64,000 nt of DNA from Telmatactis stephensoni (GCA_029948255.1 JALIZF010001869.1:558001-622000), one strand, 5' to 3'; counted from the first letter of the stretch, positions 11,453 through 25,000 are shown. The notes: generated by a model not told the origin, from the letters alone. Numbers and translations: made by a program.

Positions 11453-14400
11453 TTATTTTGATTATAAAATTCAGCGATAAAATTGTTTTGTACATGGTTA
11501 AGAAATAAAAATTATTTACAAAACGACGACGACGTTTCAACGCTCCCTGGACGTCGTTTATTATTTTATTTATTTATGAATTTGCCTTCTTTTCAATTAA
11601 TCCAAGTCATTGTCATTGTTCCCCTTCCATGTTACATAATCCACAGTTTGCCAGGTTCTTCTTCTGTTCATCATCACTGAAGGCTTTCATTATTAATGTT
11701 GTTTTGAAAGAACACTTAATAAAGACTCAAAAGTGTAAAATTCATTGATCAAATTGGATTGATATAATTGCAAAAAACTGTCACAAGGGTATCATATTTT
11801 ATAATGATTTGTTATTATAGTTTTGAGTAAATATTCTGATTTTCACTATTGGCACATTAAGTAAAGCAACTCTCACAGACTCAAAATCTCAACTGTACAT
11901 GGGAAAATATCCTGTAAACTGCTCATTTCTAGTGTTTGTCCTTTCTTGGACTAATATTGATAATAAACAACTGTTCTTGACAATTCCAGACACTGACAAA
12001 ACCCAGACATCTCCTGCAGAGGTAAGTACACTGTCATGTGTATAGATTTATTCAAAAAGTGTTTATGCAAATGAGATTCTGTCTTGTGATGATGTCAATG
12101 ACAGGCAGAGAAATGTAGTTATTTTTCTCAGTAGTGTCAACATTTGGCATTGAATCTATAATTTGCTATTTTTAAACTGGACTTTTTGAATTAGTCTTTT
12201 AGTAATGTTGCATTGTGTTGTATGGTTTGCTTTCAGCAACTGCTGATATAGAGTAGAGTAAAAACAATAGGTTTTGAGAGAGAATTGGTACAGGGGCTTG
12301 TTTCATAAATTGTAACTTTTGTTTTCCTTCTTAGGTGCCTCCTCCAAGTGACAGGCAAAGCTATGGCCCAAGTGATGAAAACAGAGAATGGTACCCAGAA
12401 TCTAGAGGTGAAGAGAGGTACAGAGAACGGTGGCATGAAGAAGGTGACTGGCACCAATGGAGAGAAGAATGGCCCAGAGAAGAAAGACCTCCATCTCCCA
12501 GAGGCAGACCTGAACCCCACTGGGATGACAGAGAAAGAGGTTATCCAAGAGGCGGTGATGATGAATGGGATAGGTATAGATCGTGGCAAGATGATTGGCA
12601 AAGACCACCACCTGATCATCGAGAGGAAAGACCACCAGACTACCGAGATGAGAGGTGGCCATCCCCTAGAGGACATGAACAGTGACAGATATGAAGAGGA
12701 TAGATGGAGAAGACCCCAAGAAGACTACCCTGAGTATAGAGATGATAGACGACCTCCATCACCGAGGTATTGGAGAGATATGGATTATGATAGAGACAGA
12801 AGAGATAGACCCAATTATGGTCGAGATGAACCACCTGGCCGTTCTTATGATGATTATGACAGGCACAGTAGAGCACGATCTCCAGGTTACTATGACAGAA
12901 GACGAGAATGGGATGAAAGAGATAGAGACTATTATGACAGACCTCAACCAAGAGATCCTGAATGGAGAGACAGTAAGAATTTGATCTAATTTTATAGAGT
13001 ATATTATATGGACGTATAACACATGCTCTGAGTAGTCAGTGAACATCCTTATGTATTATCTTTATAATACATCAGCAAATGCTTACAGTAAACTGCAGCT
13101 TATACATTTTTTGTTAGCTGCAAAGGCTTATAAGAGGGAATCATACTGTATAGCTAATGGGCTGATAAGCTGCTATGGTTGTGTCTTAATTGAATAAGAA
13201 TGTTCAGCTGTAGGCACAATATCACCTCAGGTACACTAACCTGTCTCACAACCCTCAGGATGCAATAATACCCCTAGCTGACTACTTTAGTGTCTGTGCT
13301 CAATACTATAAACCACTTCATAAAGACTTGCTAAGTCTTTACAATGCACCTAACCTTTGATTAAATTTCCTTGTGATCGCTGTAGGACGAGGTCCACCAG
13401 ATACATACCCAGATGATTATAGACATCCCGATAGATGGACCCCACCCAGAGAACCTTACAGAGACCCTTACTATGATCGAGATCCAAGACACAGGGATGT
13501 TGAACGGGACAGATGGGAAGGCAGGGATGCAGACAGGAGAATGGAACCTGACTCCAGACATCCTCACTGGGATGGATCTGATCGACACCCAGACAGATAT
13601 GAAGAGACTCCTAGAGAAATGCCACAACCAGAGCAGAAAAAGGCAGTTGTGGTTCCAGTAGATACCATTTTAGACAAGCCTGGAAGGGACACAAGACCTG
13701 ATAGAGTAAGTTGATTTCACTGTCTTGAATCCTCCATTCCACTGGTGACTATTACTCTCAAATGGAGGTTATTGGATTCTTTTCCTTCTGGTATGATGAC
13801 ATCTTTCTTTCAGAGGAAATGAGGGGGGAGGGGGAGGCTTTAAGAGATGTTTAGAGCAATCATTTGTGATGCTATTCTGTTACTAAGTTTTGACTATTGC
13901 TTTGACAATGCTTTCCTTGTATTTGTGCCTATAGAGGTATCTACATACAGTGTAATTTACATCCTTAAGTTAGTATTGATTGTGATTATCATTATAATAA
14001 TGATATTTGGTCATTCATTTTGTAGTTTGTTATAATATTACGAGGTCTTCCTGGAAGTGGCAAAACCCATGTTGCACGTCTAATCAAGGTACATTGTATT
14101 CCATTTTCATTGATCTACATTGTGTTATTGTTTTCTTTTTTCCAGTTTTATTTAATAGTTTAATAATTAAACTATTTAAATTTATTTATTTCACTCCATT
14201 CAATTCACCGATTTCACATCTTGTAGGATAAAGAAGTGTCTAATGGTGCTCATGCACCACGCATCATAGGTCTTGATGACTACTTCCTCACTGAAGTTGA
14301 GAAGCAAGAGAGGGATCCCGATACAGGCAAAAGAGTCAAGAAAAAGGTACATGTACTACAAAATGTCACTACAGTAAAAGTCCTACCAAAGTTCCTCTTT

Positions 14401-17400
14401 GATAAAAGTACTCTTTTTTTAAAGTACTATTTACCACCGATGCCTATAAAGGATGACTATCCAGACTTGAATATCTTTGAATATCTTTGCTTGTAGTATA
14501 GCTATGCAATCAATAATTCTCATAGAGAATCAATCATCAATCATTCTCATGAGGCAGTATGTTTTTGTATGAGTGTGAAAGGGACTACAACTATGATCGT
14601 GTCAGTGCCATGATGTCGATAACAACATTCGAAATTTCTTCCAAAACCAAGCTGTGCCATGCCATTGCCTTTGTCACAGTCATACAAAAGCTTCACTAGA
14701 CTCAGATTCACTCAAAAACTGTTCCTAACCCCAAAAATCTCTAACTTGGTCAGGTTGGTCAAAGTCAGGTTGCAACTATTCCAGGGTTAAAACTGAAGGT
14801 TCAATAATTCTTAGATGTAACCCTGGGTTAGCACTAAACTAACCCACCTTTGAGTAAGCAGACCCTGAATTTTAATTGCTGATTGTGATTGAATTGTCAT
14901 TTAAAACCATTCATCTCATCTGTCTAACGCAAAGTGCAAGCTACAGTGTCAAAGTCTATGAGTTTCCATTGGAATCATTGATCATAGTATCACAATTACT
15001 TTCCTTTCCATTCACACTACTGTACTTACTAGTTTTGCTGTATATCTGTAGGTGATAGAGTATGTCTATGAGGAAGAGATGGAGGAGACCTACATGGCCA
15101 GTATGTTCAAATCCTTTACTAAGACATTAGAGGATGGGTTCTTCCCTGTCATCATGGTTGATGCTATCAATAACAAGGTATGGTAGAGATCTTCCTAAAA
15201 GGGCATCTTGCAGCAAAGCTTTGGTTAAATGTAGTTTCAGCAATTTGTAGTTAGTGGGCTAGACTTTCTTATATTAATGCTTTTACTCCCCAGGTGAAGC
15301 ATTTTGAAAAATACTGGAGTCTGGCTAAACAGAAAGGTTTTGAGGTATTGTGCTTTTGTACCTGTATTTTGTAGAAAAAAGACTTAGAATGTTAGTAAGG
15401 TGTGGTTATTGTATGGTTAAAAGGGTGGTTTACAGTAGCAAAGTCCATTTTATAAAGTCCCAGCAGAATTGTACTGTTTTCCTTTGTCTTAGTGATACCT
15501 CTCTAAAATTATTCCACTGTATGTTATTGGGAGGTTACTGTATTGTTTTAATATCTTATGCAGTGTTTCTGATAATTTGTTTTAAGCAAGGGATCGTGTA
15601 GTTTATAATAGGGATCATACATTCAAGTGCTTTTTATAATGTTTTGAGTGAATTTTTCCATTTAAGTTGCTGGGTCAGGTAGACACCTATGAGGCCTTTG
15701 ACTTGAGAGCCATCTAAAACACTGTGTATCCTCTTGTAGCACATATAAAGGACAAGAATAGAGACTGCATAGTGCCCCAGTCTGTATTCTGAATATTGTC
15801 TTATTAAAGAAGCACGTTACCTATCATGTATTATTTAACAAATAGATTCCATTTTTCCTTGTGCATCGATTAGAGTACAGACGCATGGAAAAATGGAAGC
15901 TATCTGTTTTATATGATATTTATCGAAACATTCCAACCAATGAGAGCGCGTGTAAGATTTGATGACGCCATCTATGTGTGTCTACTCTAATCACACATGG
16001 TTGTTCGACCAATCAGAGCGCACGTAATATGCCAATTATTATATAAAATTTTCTTCATCATTTCAACAGGTGTACATTGCTGAGCTCTCTGCTGATGCTC
16101 ATGTCTGTGCAAAAAGAAACAGCCACCAACGATCCTTTGCAGATATCAACAAGGTAAAAATCATTCTAAAAAACATTGTCCATAAGCATACATATAGTCT
16201 CACAATTCAGACATCACGATGATATAATTATTATCAATTATGTGGTGTAGGTAACTCTATGATAGAAAGAAACTTCAACCAGAACTTGCCATTAAAAGCT
16301 TTTTTCTTGAGAATGAATCTGCACGTATCTTGTTCAAATATCTGAATTATACTTATATATCATGGCATCATCTCAAAATTGCACTTTGAATTTACAGATG
16401 TTGAACGAATGGGAAGAAATTCCTTCACACATGTTAAGACTTGATGTGAGAGCACTCCTTCAAGATGCCATTATCACAGAGGTAAAATACTACTGTAGCA
16501 GCAAACAGCTGGTTTTCTTGTGGAGTAGATGGAGGATGCACCATGAGGAACACCTCAGCATTGAGGCCATCCTAGGGGACCTAGGGGACCCATGATGGAT
16601 AAGAGGACAAAGACAAAAGACATCTTCCCTTCCTTTCCTTCTCTTCCTTTCCCTTGCATTTCCTTCCCTTCCTTTCCATCCTGTGTTCCCTCCATTTCCT
16701 TTCCCTTCTCTTTCTTTGCCTTTCCTTTCCCCCAACGCCCTTGGCCTCCACAGATGCATTATTAAAGACACAAATGTTCAATAATATCTTTTGTTTTATG
16801 TAGGTTGAAATGGAAACTGCTGATGAAACACCTACCACAGAACCAGCACAAGGCAGTACAACAGAAACTAAAGAAGATAACGAGGAAGAGGACGCCGAAC
16901 AGACTGAGGTATGAACAACTTGAAAACTAAAACCTTTTTATTTCAGCTCCTCAGGAGGAAAAGACATATTAAGGTATGGTATTCTTCCTTAAGAAAGGAG
17001 AATCACTAGCAACGACTTGATTGTGGGATTGTGTGCTAATGTGCACTGGAAAGTAAAAACTAAATTTAGAAAAGGCAAAAAGTCTTTTCTCGTTAAGACT
17101 TTCAAGCCTCATGTAAAATAGCTACATAAAAAACGTGAGGCTTGAAGTAATATTGGTGGATTCGGCGGAAAAAGCTGAATTCACCAGTTTTGTGCGATGG
17201 ACAAAAATTGATATTATTTAAAAAAAACTTTGGAAAAACATTATAAAAGTAACAATGGAAGTTTTGATATCAAATTTTGAATTTTAATTCTGCTGTGCCC
17301 AAAGTCCTAGTTATGCAAAAGGCAAGTACAAGCTGAAGTGTTTTGACATGTGTGCTGTGTACAATCTTGCATGCATGATGTTGTGGTGAAGTGTTATATT

Positions 17401-18202
17401 GTTATTTGATGAATACACTACTATTTTAGTCCGGACTACAGATACTTTTACCTCAAAAAAGCAAGTGGGACGACATGGACTCCTCTGCTGAAGCGCAACT
17501 CAGTAAGTTGAACCAACTACCCATTACACACATCGTTGCCTCACCGATATTAATTTTTTTGTAGCCTTTCAGTCTGGCGTTATGTAAATATATACGATAT
17601 GTGTCATTTTGGTATGCATTGTGCTTGTCATGTATTGCTGAAATGCTAGCTGACTTGACTGTCAATTTTGTAAATAGAACATTTGCCTTTACGGTCACCT
17701 TGCTATTACGCACCCGTGTTTGGCCCAGCAACCTGAGACGCCTACCTACTTATTAAGTTTCTTGTACAAAACACCCCTGTATTACAACCACCCCGTTATT
17801 TTGGCCAAATCTTTTCAGCCCATAGGGTGGTCGTATTAAGGGGGTTCTGCAGTATTTTTTTACGAGGGAAAACATCGAGGCGAGATTGAGTTTGTAGAAT
17901 ATCTGAGATGAAATGACATCTTCATAATCAAAATTGCTCAAAGCAGAAACAGTCTTTCACTGGGAAGTTAAACTTGGTAGACACTTTGAAAACAGGCATT
18001 GACAATATGTTGTTGTTGTTGTTTCTTTAACATCGTTCTGTGACCAGTATTATTATTTAAAGTGGGTATGGTATAATGTATGAGTATTTCGTTGCTCTCC
18101 CGCTAATTAGTGTTTTATTTCACAGACAAACTGGATGGTATTCGTCCCTTAAAGAGAAGAAGAGAGGCCTCTCCAGTTCCTTCTCTTAGTGACGACGACT
18201 GA
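3610..18202 (+). CDS. YLPM1: YLP motif-containing protein 1 / ZAP3-like (18 exons, one apparent frameshift)
   Basis: Nuclear RNA-associated protein of the YLPM1/ZAP3 family. Exons: 3610-5843, 6732-6934, 7047-7175, 7600-7732, 10384-10457, 11049-11096, 11990-12021, 12335-12972, 13386-13705, 14026-14088, 14227-14346, 15052-15177, 15294-15344, 16070-16153, 16398-16481, 16804-16908, 17430-17502, 18126-18202; about 1530 residues. Order: Gln-rich N-terminus, Asn/Gln tandem repeats, five KPxPxWL motifs, two CCCH zinc fingers (exons 4-5), Arg/Asp-rich region (exons 8-9), then the family's P-loop kinase-like domain. That domain has Walker A RGLPGSGKTH in exon 10, GLDDYFLTE in exon 11 and VIMVDAINNK in exon 12. 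The C-terminus is KRRREASPVPSLSDDD. All junction phases agree except a net +1 shift within exon 8. An in-frame ATG at 3562 is an alternative start. Family identity rests on the kinase-like domain and C-terminus; the zinc fingers are not something I recall in vertebrate YLPM1. Confidence 0.9.
4540..5230 (+). repeat. Coding tandem repeat, about 26 residues per unit, in YLPM1 exon 1
   Basis: Successive units contain NTTQQWSQN, then S/NNKGQN, then KQFGGN, with loss of the KGQN half in some units, for example near 4800-4900. Neighbouring units are very similar at the DNA level, which points to local expansion by slippage or unequal exchange. It follows a Gln-rich segment encoded largely by CAA/CAG runs at 4290-4380. 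Confidence 0.85.
5388..5790 (+). other. Five spaced KPxPxWL short linear motifs in YLPM1 exon 1
   Basis: The motif occurs as KPQPNWLKE, KPVPKWLQG, KPTPKWLQT, KPLPKWLQE and KPIPKWLQD, separated by roughly 25-45 residues of polar, disordered-looking sequence. Conservation against a changing background suggests multivalent docking sites. The partner is unknown. Confidence 0.8.
7365..7516. mobile_element. MITE family A, copy 1 (YLPM1 intron 3)
   Basis: It starts TAGAGTAGTTTTGTATGAC and ends near a degenerate reverse complement (CAGTCATATATAAAA). The interior matches other copies: TACGGCA, GGAATT.TGAATGTTTTT.TAGACA, then a CGGCACTG-type stretch. Right end is approximate. Confidence 0.65.
7884..8047. 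mobile_element. Fold-back MITE (family D) in YLPM1 intron 4
   Basis: About 164 bp that pairs with itself: GTAATAGCATG at the left and CATGCTATTAC at the right. The arms continue for about 65 bp (TGATATTTG.CATAAATACCAC against GTGGTATTTATG.CAAATATCA). No coding capacity. Confidence 0.85.
8048..10383. other. Remainder of YLPM1 intron 4
   Basis: AT-rich intron. The only recognisable element is a GTTAGTGCTAA-family fold-back repeat at about 9872-9970 (GCTAATCCTGGGTTAAC...GTTAATCCTGGGGTAAC). The open frames at 9596-10009 on the minus strand lie across it and are not supported as a gene. Confidence 0.6.
10766..10860. repeat. G homopolymer and adjoining interspersed repeat
   Basis: A run of about 16 G follows TCATAGGTCC. 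It leads into sequence of the 'GGATGATCGTCGG...ACGTACCC' type, resembling the GTACC-rich repeat near 62.1-62.5 kb. The homopolymer length is likely unreliable in any assembly. Confidence 0.6.
11409..11455. repeat. (TATT)n microsatellite in YLPM1 intron 6
   Basis: An uninterrupted TATT run of about eleven units, between exons 6 and 7. Confidence 0.9.
12335..12972 (+). other. YLPM1: YLPM1 exon 8, Arg/Asp-rich, with internal frame change
   Basis: The Arg/Glu/Asp/Pro-rich frame that enters from exon 7 runs to a TGA at 12683-12685 (after WPSPRGHEQ). The same composition resumes in the next frame from about 12670 (MNSDRYEEDRWRR) and joins exon 9 in phase. Exactly one extra base between about 12650 and 12690 accounts for it. 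A 28-30 nt intron is too short to be likely. An assembly or sequencing indel is the simplest explanation; a true disruptive allele cannot be excluded. Confidence 0.8.
14553..14702. mobile_element. MITE family A, copy 2 (YLPM1 intron 11)
   Basis: The left end reads TTTTGTATGAGTGTGAAAGGG and the right end CACAGTCATACAAAAGCTTCACTAGA. The internal ACATTCGAAATTTCTTCC matches the reverse of GGAATTCGAATGTTTT in other copies, so this copy is inverted. Confidence 0.65.
15828..16040. repeat. Interspersed repeat, CCAATCAGAGCGC family, copy 1
   Basis: Shares an ordered set of blocks with 30862-31045: ATCGAAACATT.CAACCAAT..GAG.GCGCGT, AAGATT.GATGACG, and CGACCAATCAG.GCGC. It lies immediately before YLPM1 exon 14. 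The first part also contains a short inverted pair around GGAAAAATGGAA. Confidence 0.65.
17767..17856. repeat. Interspersed repeat in YLPM1 intron 17
   Basis: A compact unit with paired ends (TGTATTACAACCACCCC at the left, GGGTGGTCGTATTAAGGGG at the right). It looks like a partial inverted repeat. Family not recognised by name. Confidence 0.45.
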
Positions 18203-19050
18203 TCCATATGACGAAAAGGAAGAAGACATGAGAATAGGAAAGAAAAGGGTAGGAAAATTTGCTGTGAGCTAGGTGAAAGCCGAAATGCCTTTCATTTTTC
18301 TCTCTCCTATATCTTTTTAACACTTTCTTTTTCAACCAATTTATTTTTTCGTCCCTTTTTTACACTCTTCGTGCTCTCCGTTCTTTGCTCTTCCTCTATT
18401 TTCTTTCTTTTTCCTTTCACTTGAGGTATAGCTCATACAGTCTGGTACTTCCTAGAAGTATCTACAACATTTCCTCCGATTAGAAATATCGCCCATACTT
18501 AGTGCCTCGTTTGTTAATGGCTTTAGGTACGTTGGGCAGATCTGGAGGAGAAGAAACACATGGAACACCGCAGGAGAATCGGCTTCTGTATTGGTACAGA
18601 TTGGAGTCTCCTGACAGACCCTCACGCTAAAATTCCTGAACATTAAATAAGCTATTGAGATCTTGTGTATGTCCAAAGAAGGTATGTGCGAAAAATCAGA
18701 ACATGTCAATATGTCGTCATTTGCTTGTTCTTGGGGTCACGTGTATATCACGTGCCTGATGATCAGTGTGTGACGTTTTCCTGTTCTCTTTAGGATGAAC
18801 TCCGGCGTTGACTGACGAATGGAGCTGTTCCTCACATCTTGGAGGACACATCTTGGAGGACGCTATTTGGCGACAACAAAATCGATGTACATTAGCAATC
18901 ATTGTGATAAAAGGTGTTGCATCTAAGTAGTAATCAAGTCACAGTAATCCAAAGCAGAAGGTGGGGAGGGATGATCTCATTGTCTATCCAGGGTCAAAAG
19001 GTCGTTCTCGCATTTCGTTTAGAATGCAATAAAATCGTTTTGTTCTTCCT
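18203..19050 (+). other. YLPM1 3' UTR and poly(A) signal
   Basis: No other coding exon was found after the YLPM1 stop. An AATAAA hexamer lies at 19028-19033 (GCAATAAAATCG). The UTR extent is inferred. Confidence 0.5.
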
Positions 19051-22000
19051 TAACACTTAAAGTTAAAATAAACATATTCGTGATTGTAAGTAATAAAGCA
19101 AGAAATACCCGAAAAGTCTTAATATATCTTTCTAAAAATAGAAAGAAAAAATGAAAATTTGGAACACGGAAACACTGTACATCAACTGTACATCAAAATT
19201 CCATTTCAGTGTATTGGGAAAAAACCTATTGGCAGAAATCGTTTCACCTGCCTTCGTAGAGTAATCGAACACCAGATTCCCTCAGTAACCCAGGCAGTAG
19301 TCAAAAAATACTCGGTACCCTCGTAAACCACCCATCAAACCTTCGGTACTCCGGCGATATTCTAATTTTGATGAAATGTTCGGTATCCCCATAACAACAG
19401 CTCAAGCAAAAGTGAAATATCCCGGTAACCATTAATTATCTCGTGCTCCGGTAAAAATCTTTTCGTTGTGACACATTTGATACAACCTGCAACCTGCAAC
19501 CGCTAATGAAATATCCGGTATCCGGTATACGGCCAAATTAAAAGTTTGACGAAATTTTCGATATGTTCTGCAACTACGAATGAAACTTTCGGCTCCCCTG
19601 ATAATGTTCAAACATTACGTATTCCGTTAGCAACTCGGCAACCCTTGCACATCAAAAATAAAATAAAAAGAAAGAAAAAATATACCCACCACTGTAATAT
19701 CCAAAACTATATCATATAAAAGGGTATGCAAGGTTGCTTTTGAAATGATTTTGGCTAGGCGACTGAGAGCAATGATAGTGAACAATGAAAACAAACCAAA
19801 AAAAAAAAAAGACCGAAGTCGCAGTGTGATGATAGTTCGACAACTATACAATTCGGTCTATATCCGGACTTTCGGGAAAACTCCAATGTCCCATAAAAGA
19901 AAAACAAAATGTCAATATCATGTTTTGCAGCAAACATACAAACTGGCACAATAAGCAATCAGACAAACTTTCGATGAGTATGAATCCCCAGTAATGTTTG
20001 TGATTCTCAAAAAGGTCATGGAGTTTCGAACTGATTTCACCAGCCTGTCGACTATTCTTGCAATAAGAGCATACTTTTATGCTGGAAATTATGAAATTGA
20101 TTGAAATCTTGTTTGTGTTACTTTGAAGCCATTCCATTTTGTGCGTTGCAAAACAGCTAACATGAATTGCAAGTCCTTGAATTGGAGAAAATGCTTTTCT
20201 GCTTATATGTATTTATGAGTCAGCCCATGAGTTACACCTCCAGAAAGGAGGTAAAGCGGTTGACTGTGAAAAATTATGAAAAAAGAAAAACAGTGAATGA
20301 ATATCGTAGCTGTGTTAGCACGCATTAAGGATGAAATGTTGCACTGTCTTCTTAGAGAGTGGAGGATTTGAAGGCTCGGAAGCCCACGAACTGAATTCTC
20401 TCATAATAACAACATGGATCATAAGTTGATAATGATGTTCTCATTTGGTATCGGATTTTATGGCCGCCGTGTCTTCCACAAATCCAATAAAGTTCCTCTT
20501 ATTAATGAAAGAAAGGAAGGATAGCCCATTGTCAACTCCATGGGCGACCCCTCTTGGGGAAAAGGAACACTTTTTGTCTATGAGATCCTGCTGTAAGAAA
20601 ACCTCTTAAGACACCAGTTTGGTTTATTAAAAACTGGTAGGTGTTCTCCCCAAAACATGGAGGTCGTCTCCCCCAAATTTGTAGGTGTTCTCCCCCAACT
20701 TTACAGTCCAGAGGATCCAGGACAAATTTTGGAAAAGTATTGAGAAGAAAAGTGCATACATGGTATTTCTCCTCAGTCCCTTAAACCCGTCCCTGATCCC
20801 AGGGTGATCATCAATAACGGGTCCAATAACGGGTCCAATAACGGGTACAATAACGGGTCCAATAACGGGTCCAATAACGGGTCCAATAACGGGTCCAATA
20901 AGCACAACTTGATCCTTGACAGTCAACGATGGTGAAGAAGTCAACAATTGCTCAAAGTCCAATAAATGACGAGGCTACGCTGTCTCAAAACCACTTGAAG
21001 AGTAAAGAGTGGACCACATTGTTGATTGTTCGTTCACATTGCAGCGTTTCACTCTTTGGTGCCTTATGCCTTGTTGTGTAGAAAATCGGTACATTTAATA
21101 AATTCTAGTTTCGTCCTCCATGAAACTAGTAAGCTGATAATTTCGTATCAAAGGCACTAGTCATTGGCAATAAATCTTTGTAAGATAGTGATTTTAGAAT
21201 GTTAGGCACGATTTCAAGTCGATGGAGGCGTTTTCCTCACATGTTCAGTTCCATAGAGCTAGCACACTCACGTCGATTAGTCTATTAAACTAGTCAACCT
21301 ATAGTTATAGGAATAAATACATGTAGGAGATTTGTTTTCGCTGTTATGTTGGTTAAAATTGTGAGCCCTCGGCGATCGTACACAGCGGCGATTTCCACAG
21401 GAACTCCAAAAATTGAAAATCTAGTGTAAGGAGACAAGAGACATAAAAATCCGAATTTTTTGTGATTTCAGCCGACATCAAAAGGTTAATTTAGTTTTAC
21501 CCGTACAGGTCATGGGGTTAAATGTCAAACTTCACATCTACTGAACCCTTGTAGTTCAAGGAACCCGCTTAATATTTGTATCAAGTAATGTGTACTTGAA
21601 CGCAACTTATGTAGTTCATCTACGTCCCTTTGATATTAATATAGATTTACGGAAAAAATGACCGCTAAGAATATGGCCTCTATGAAAGTGCTGAGACACT
21701 GTCGTGAACGTTCGGTCACAGCATTTCAAAGCAGCTTTAGATAGCATTATCAAGTGTTATTATTAGTATTGTGTATGATTTCATGCTTTTCATTTATTGA
21801 ATCATTTTCATTGCCACAAATGAGGAGAAAGGAAACGGCAGTCATCATGCTTAATGTAATAGGAAAATTTAAATGAATTTTAAAAGTTAAGAATGTATTG
21901 AGATTTCCATGATTTTCACAACTGCTTACGAGTACTCAGTGTTCAGTATGGAGATTAAAACGGAAAAGAACGTTGTTTCAGCCCGCAGACAATGCGCCGC

Positions 22001-25000
22001 CAACTCGGGTATTTACGAATAAACTGGAGATTAACTGTTAAAAATGAACCATTCAGCAAAATTTGATTAGAGGATTTGATTGACGTAACAAGATTACATC
22101 GATTAAATTGATTAACAACATTGACCAATCAGCAAACGGGAATTCCAGAAGTCTATAAAAACAACATGGCGCCTTTTTACCACGGCAAGCCTCGGTGTTT
22201 CCCATTTGGGCCTTCTTAAGTGAAGAAAATGTTTCAAACAATTTTTTTAATCTTTCTAATGAAACTAGCTCAAGTATTGAATCCCTCAAGAGGATTGAAA
22301 TTAAAGCGGAACGAAATGACAGCTCAGTATTACACAGCTGGCCGGATGTTCAAGTTGGCTGTAAATTGAATAGGCTGAGTTAACTTAGCTGTCAAATTCC
22401 AAGCAATTATTTCTGAAAGATCGGCTACTGCACTGACATCAGAAGGTCATTGATTAAAAACAAAGCCAGTTTCAAGGTGATTATAGCAGCAGGCTGCTTA
22501 GTGCCTGAGCACAGCCTAAGAATCTCCTCGGTGTTTTTGCGGGCTTACGTATCCTGACGTCTGAAGATTGAGCCTATCAAATTTATTGCTTACGGGCAAA
22601 AATGAAAGCGTTCTATGCAGCAATTTCCCAAAATACGTATTCTAGAAATGTGAACAAACCAGCATAAAAAATATTCCACTACTAACAACGATTTTTAAAA
22701 CAGTGCTTTGAATATGCAATAAAGTGGAAATCCTTGATCGGCCGGGAAGGAGTAAAGAGGTTGGAGTAAAGCGTGTGAAAGTGGAGTTTTGATTCCGCTA
22801 AAATATTTTTGACTTCTTTTTCGTCTTTTCACGGATAAGGCAAAAATGATTGTGTTTTGTTTTCTAGTTTTCATAACAAAAACGCAGCAAACATCGATCG
22901 TATTTCTTTGTATTTTCATGCATTTTTCTCTCTCTCACTTCCTCGACTAGCCGAGCGACACCTCTTAATTTATTTTTGACTAACAGAAAACCATGTCTTC
23001 TATGTATGACCAGAAAGGATTATGGGTAGGTGTGCGGCGGCGAATGTGACGAAACATTCTGAGGTTCTAAAAATTTTCAAGTTCGAGTAACCAGGCCTTC
23101 TGAAAAAATATTGTATTCATTTTAGATCAAAACTCGCCAAAGTTTCGCTTGTAGGGCCGAGCATAACAGTCATGTAAAAGCTGTTTCCCAAGATAAAGTT
23201 CAGTGGGTCCTGTATTACCCCACGCCGGCGGTTTAAGTGCATACTGTCGTGTACCTACAATGTCGATTGCCAAAAGAGCAGCTTTAGTCGTTATTACATG
23301 TATGTAATTTACATGATAACATATGTCAACTGCTAGTGAATGGGAACGAGGCTTTGGCTAGTACAGGATTCACTCAATTGTTTCTTGGGAAACGGCTATT
23401 TCACTGCAGTGTCTGCATCTTCAAGTAAATTGAACACAGAAATAGTCTTGGCGCCAAGTTATTCGTAAAATCACCTTTTCTCCGAATGCTTTCATAAGAT
23501 TGCCTCGGTACTGCCTAGGGGTTCAAATGTAGTGGTAACTGACTCGTAAAAGCTCTTATAATTATTAGACTGCATTTTTCCTTCTGGCAACTCCTTATGC
23601 GGAGTCAATAATTTTTAGATTGTGAATTGTGAAAGTAAAATAAAGCTTGGAGCAAAAACGGATTAACTCAAGTTAACTGACGTGTATATTTAATAACAGA
23701 TGTAGAAATCCTGCGTTGAGTTTAAGAAATAGGCGAGCGCGCTCGTTTACCGGTCCTGTGATCGAGGAGAGTTTAGTTTTGTAATCCCTTCCCGGAGGAA
23801 GGCCAAAAGTGAACCACTTGCCGGCCCTTACGATTTCCACATCCACTTTTCTGGATGTAATAATAGTCAGTCTCCATTTGCGGGAGACCACAGACTGCTT
23901 CTCGACAAAAGGCGCATTTACACAGGGTTAGCCTCCTTTTCAAGAAAGATCCGTGGGAGTAAAATTGATTTTTATAGTATAGTGTTAATTGTGAATAATT
24001 TGTTTTTGTCGCTGGTATTTTCGAATAATTTACCTTGACTCAAGGTTAACTCTGCGCCAGTGCGTCTAATTTTGTAGCGGTATGATCAAGCTCGAAACAG
24101 GTCGATGGTCTATTCGGGGGAAAAAACCTGTTTCAACCTGTTTTATTTCCAAACCTGTTTTATTTCCAAACGTCATCATGCGCATGACAGCCGTTTCGCT
24201 CACAAGGTATCGCTGGCTCGTGAAAATGACGTTTTACTACGTCATCTTCGCGCATGCTCAACCTGGAAAGTTGCGAGGGCCTAGTGCTGAGGATCATAAA
24301 ACCTCTGCTAGCAGGGTAACGTTCGCTTGATAATATTTAACTTAACATCGCTGTCCGACCCACCTGCATGTCCGGCATCGGGAATCCCGAAATTCATATT
24401 TACTCACAAATAACGTGTAAACTCAAAAGAACTTGTCGTGTGACGCCACGAGTGTCCTACACCCTCTTGGCCCAAAAAATGTAATTTCGGCAAATTTTTC
24501 TGTCGGAAACGCAAACTTTTCTTCCTTTTTGAAAGCAATTTAATAAAGCAAATTTTCGGTGACTGTAGCATTTTACTTGGCTACTACATACTACGTAGAT
24601 AAGCTCCGAAGTCTGTTTAGTGGGCTTTGCATCTAGAAACAAGCAGTTATGATGCAAGGAAAAGATAACAATTAAAATCAACCGAGCAACAAACAAAATA
24701 AAGTGTATTTTCGTATTACTTTGCTGGGCTGCCTTGCTGGCGTTGTATTCAGCTGACGATGCCCAAACCCCACATTTCTTTGGGACTGAGACTGAAGCTT
24801 GCTTGAGTGCTGGATTGAGTATAATTCGACAGCGATGTATTTCTACGCGCATTTTGTCATGAATTTCTGACCAATTTTTTTAGAGCTCCAAAGCTATACT
24901 CTAAATGTTCTCTTCCGAAACACCATGCAAAACGAGGCTGTTATTGAAAGTTTTGACGTTCATGACAGGGCACTGACAGGCTACGACAAACTATTCTTCC

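Noticed and set aside
12652..12682. A tiny intron explaining the YLPM1 exon 8 frame change
   Set aside because: GT and AG can be found, but the interval is about 30 nt, too short for animal splicing.
20812..20901. CRISPR-like or regulatory array
   Set aside because: Units are contiguous 12-mers with no spacers, in a eukaryotic intergenic region; a simple minisatellite.
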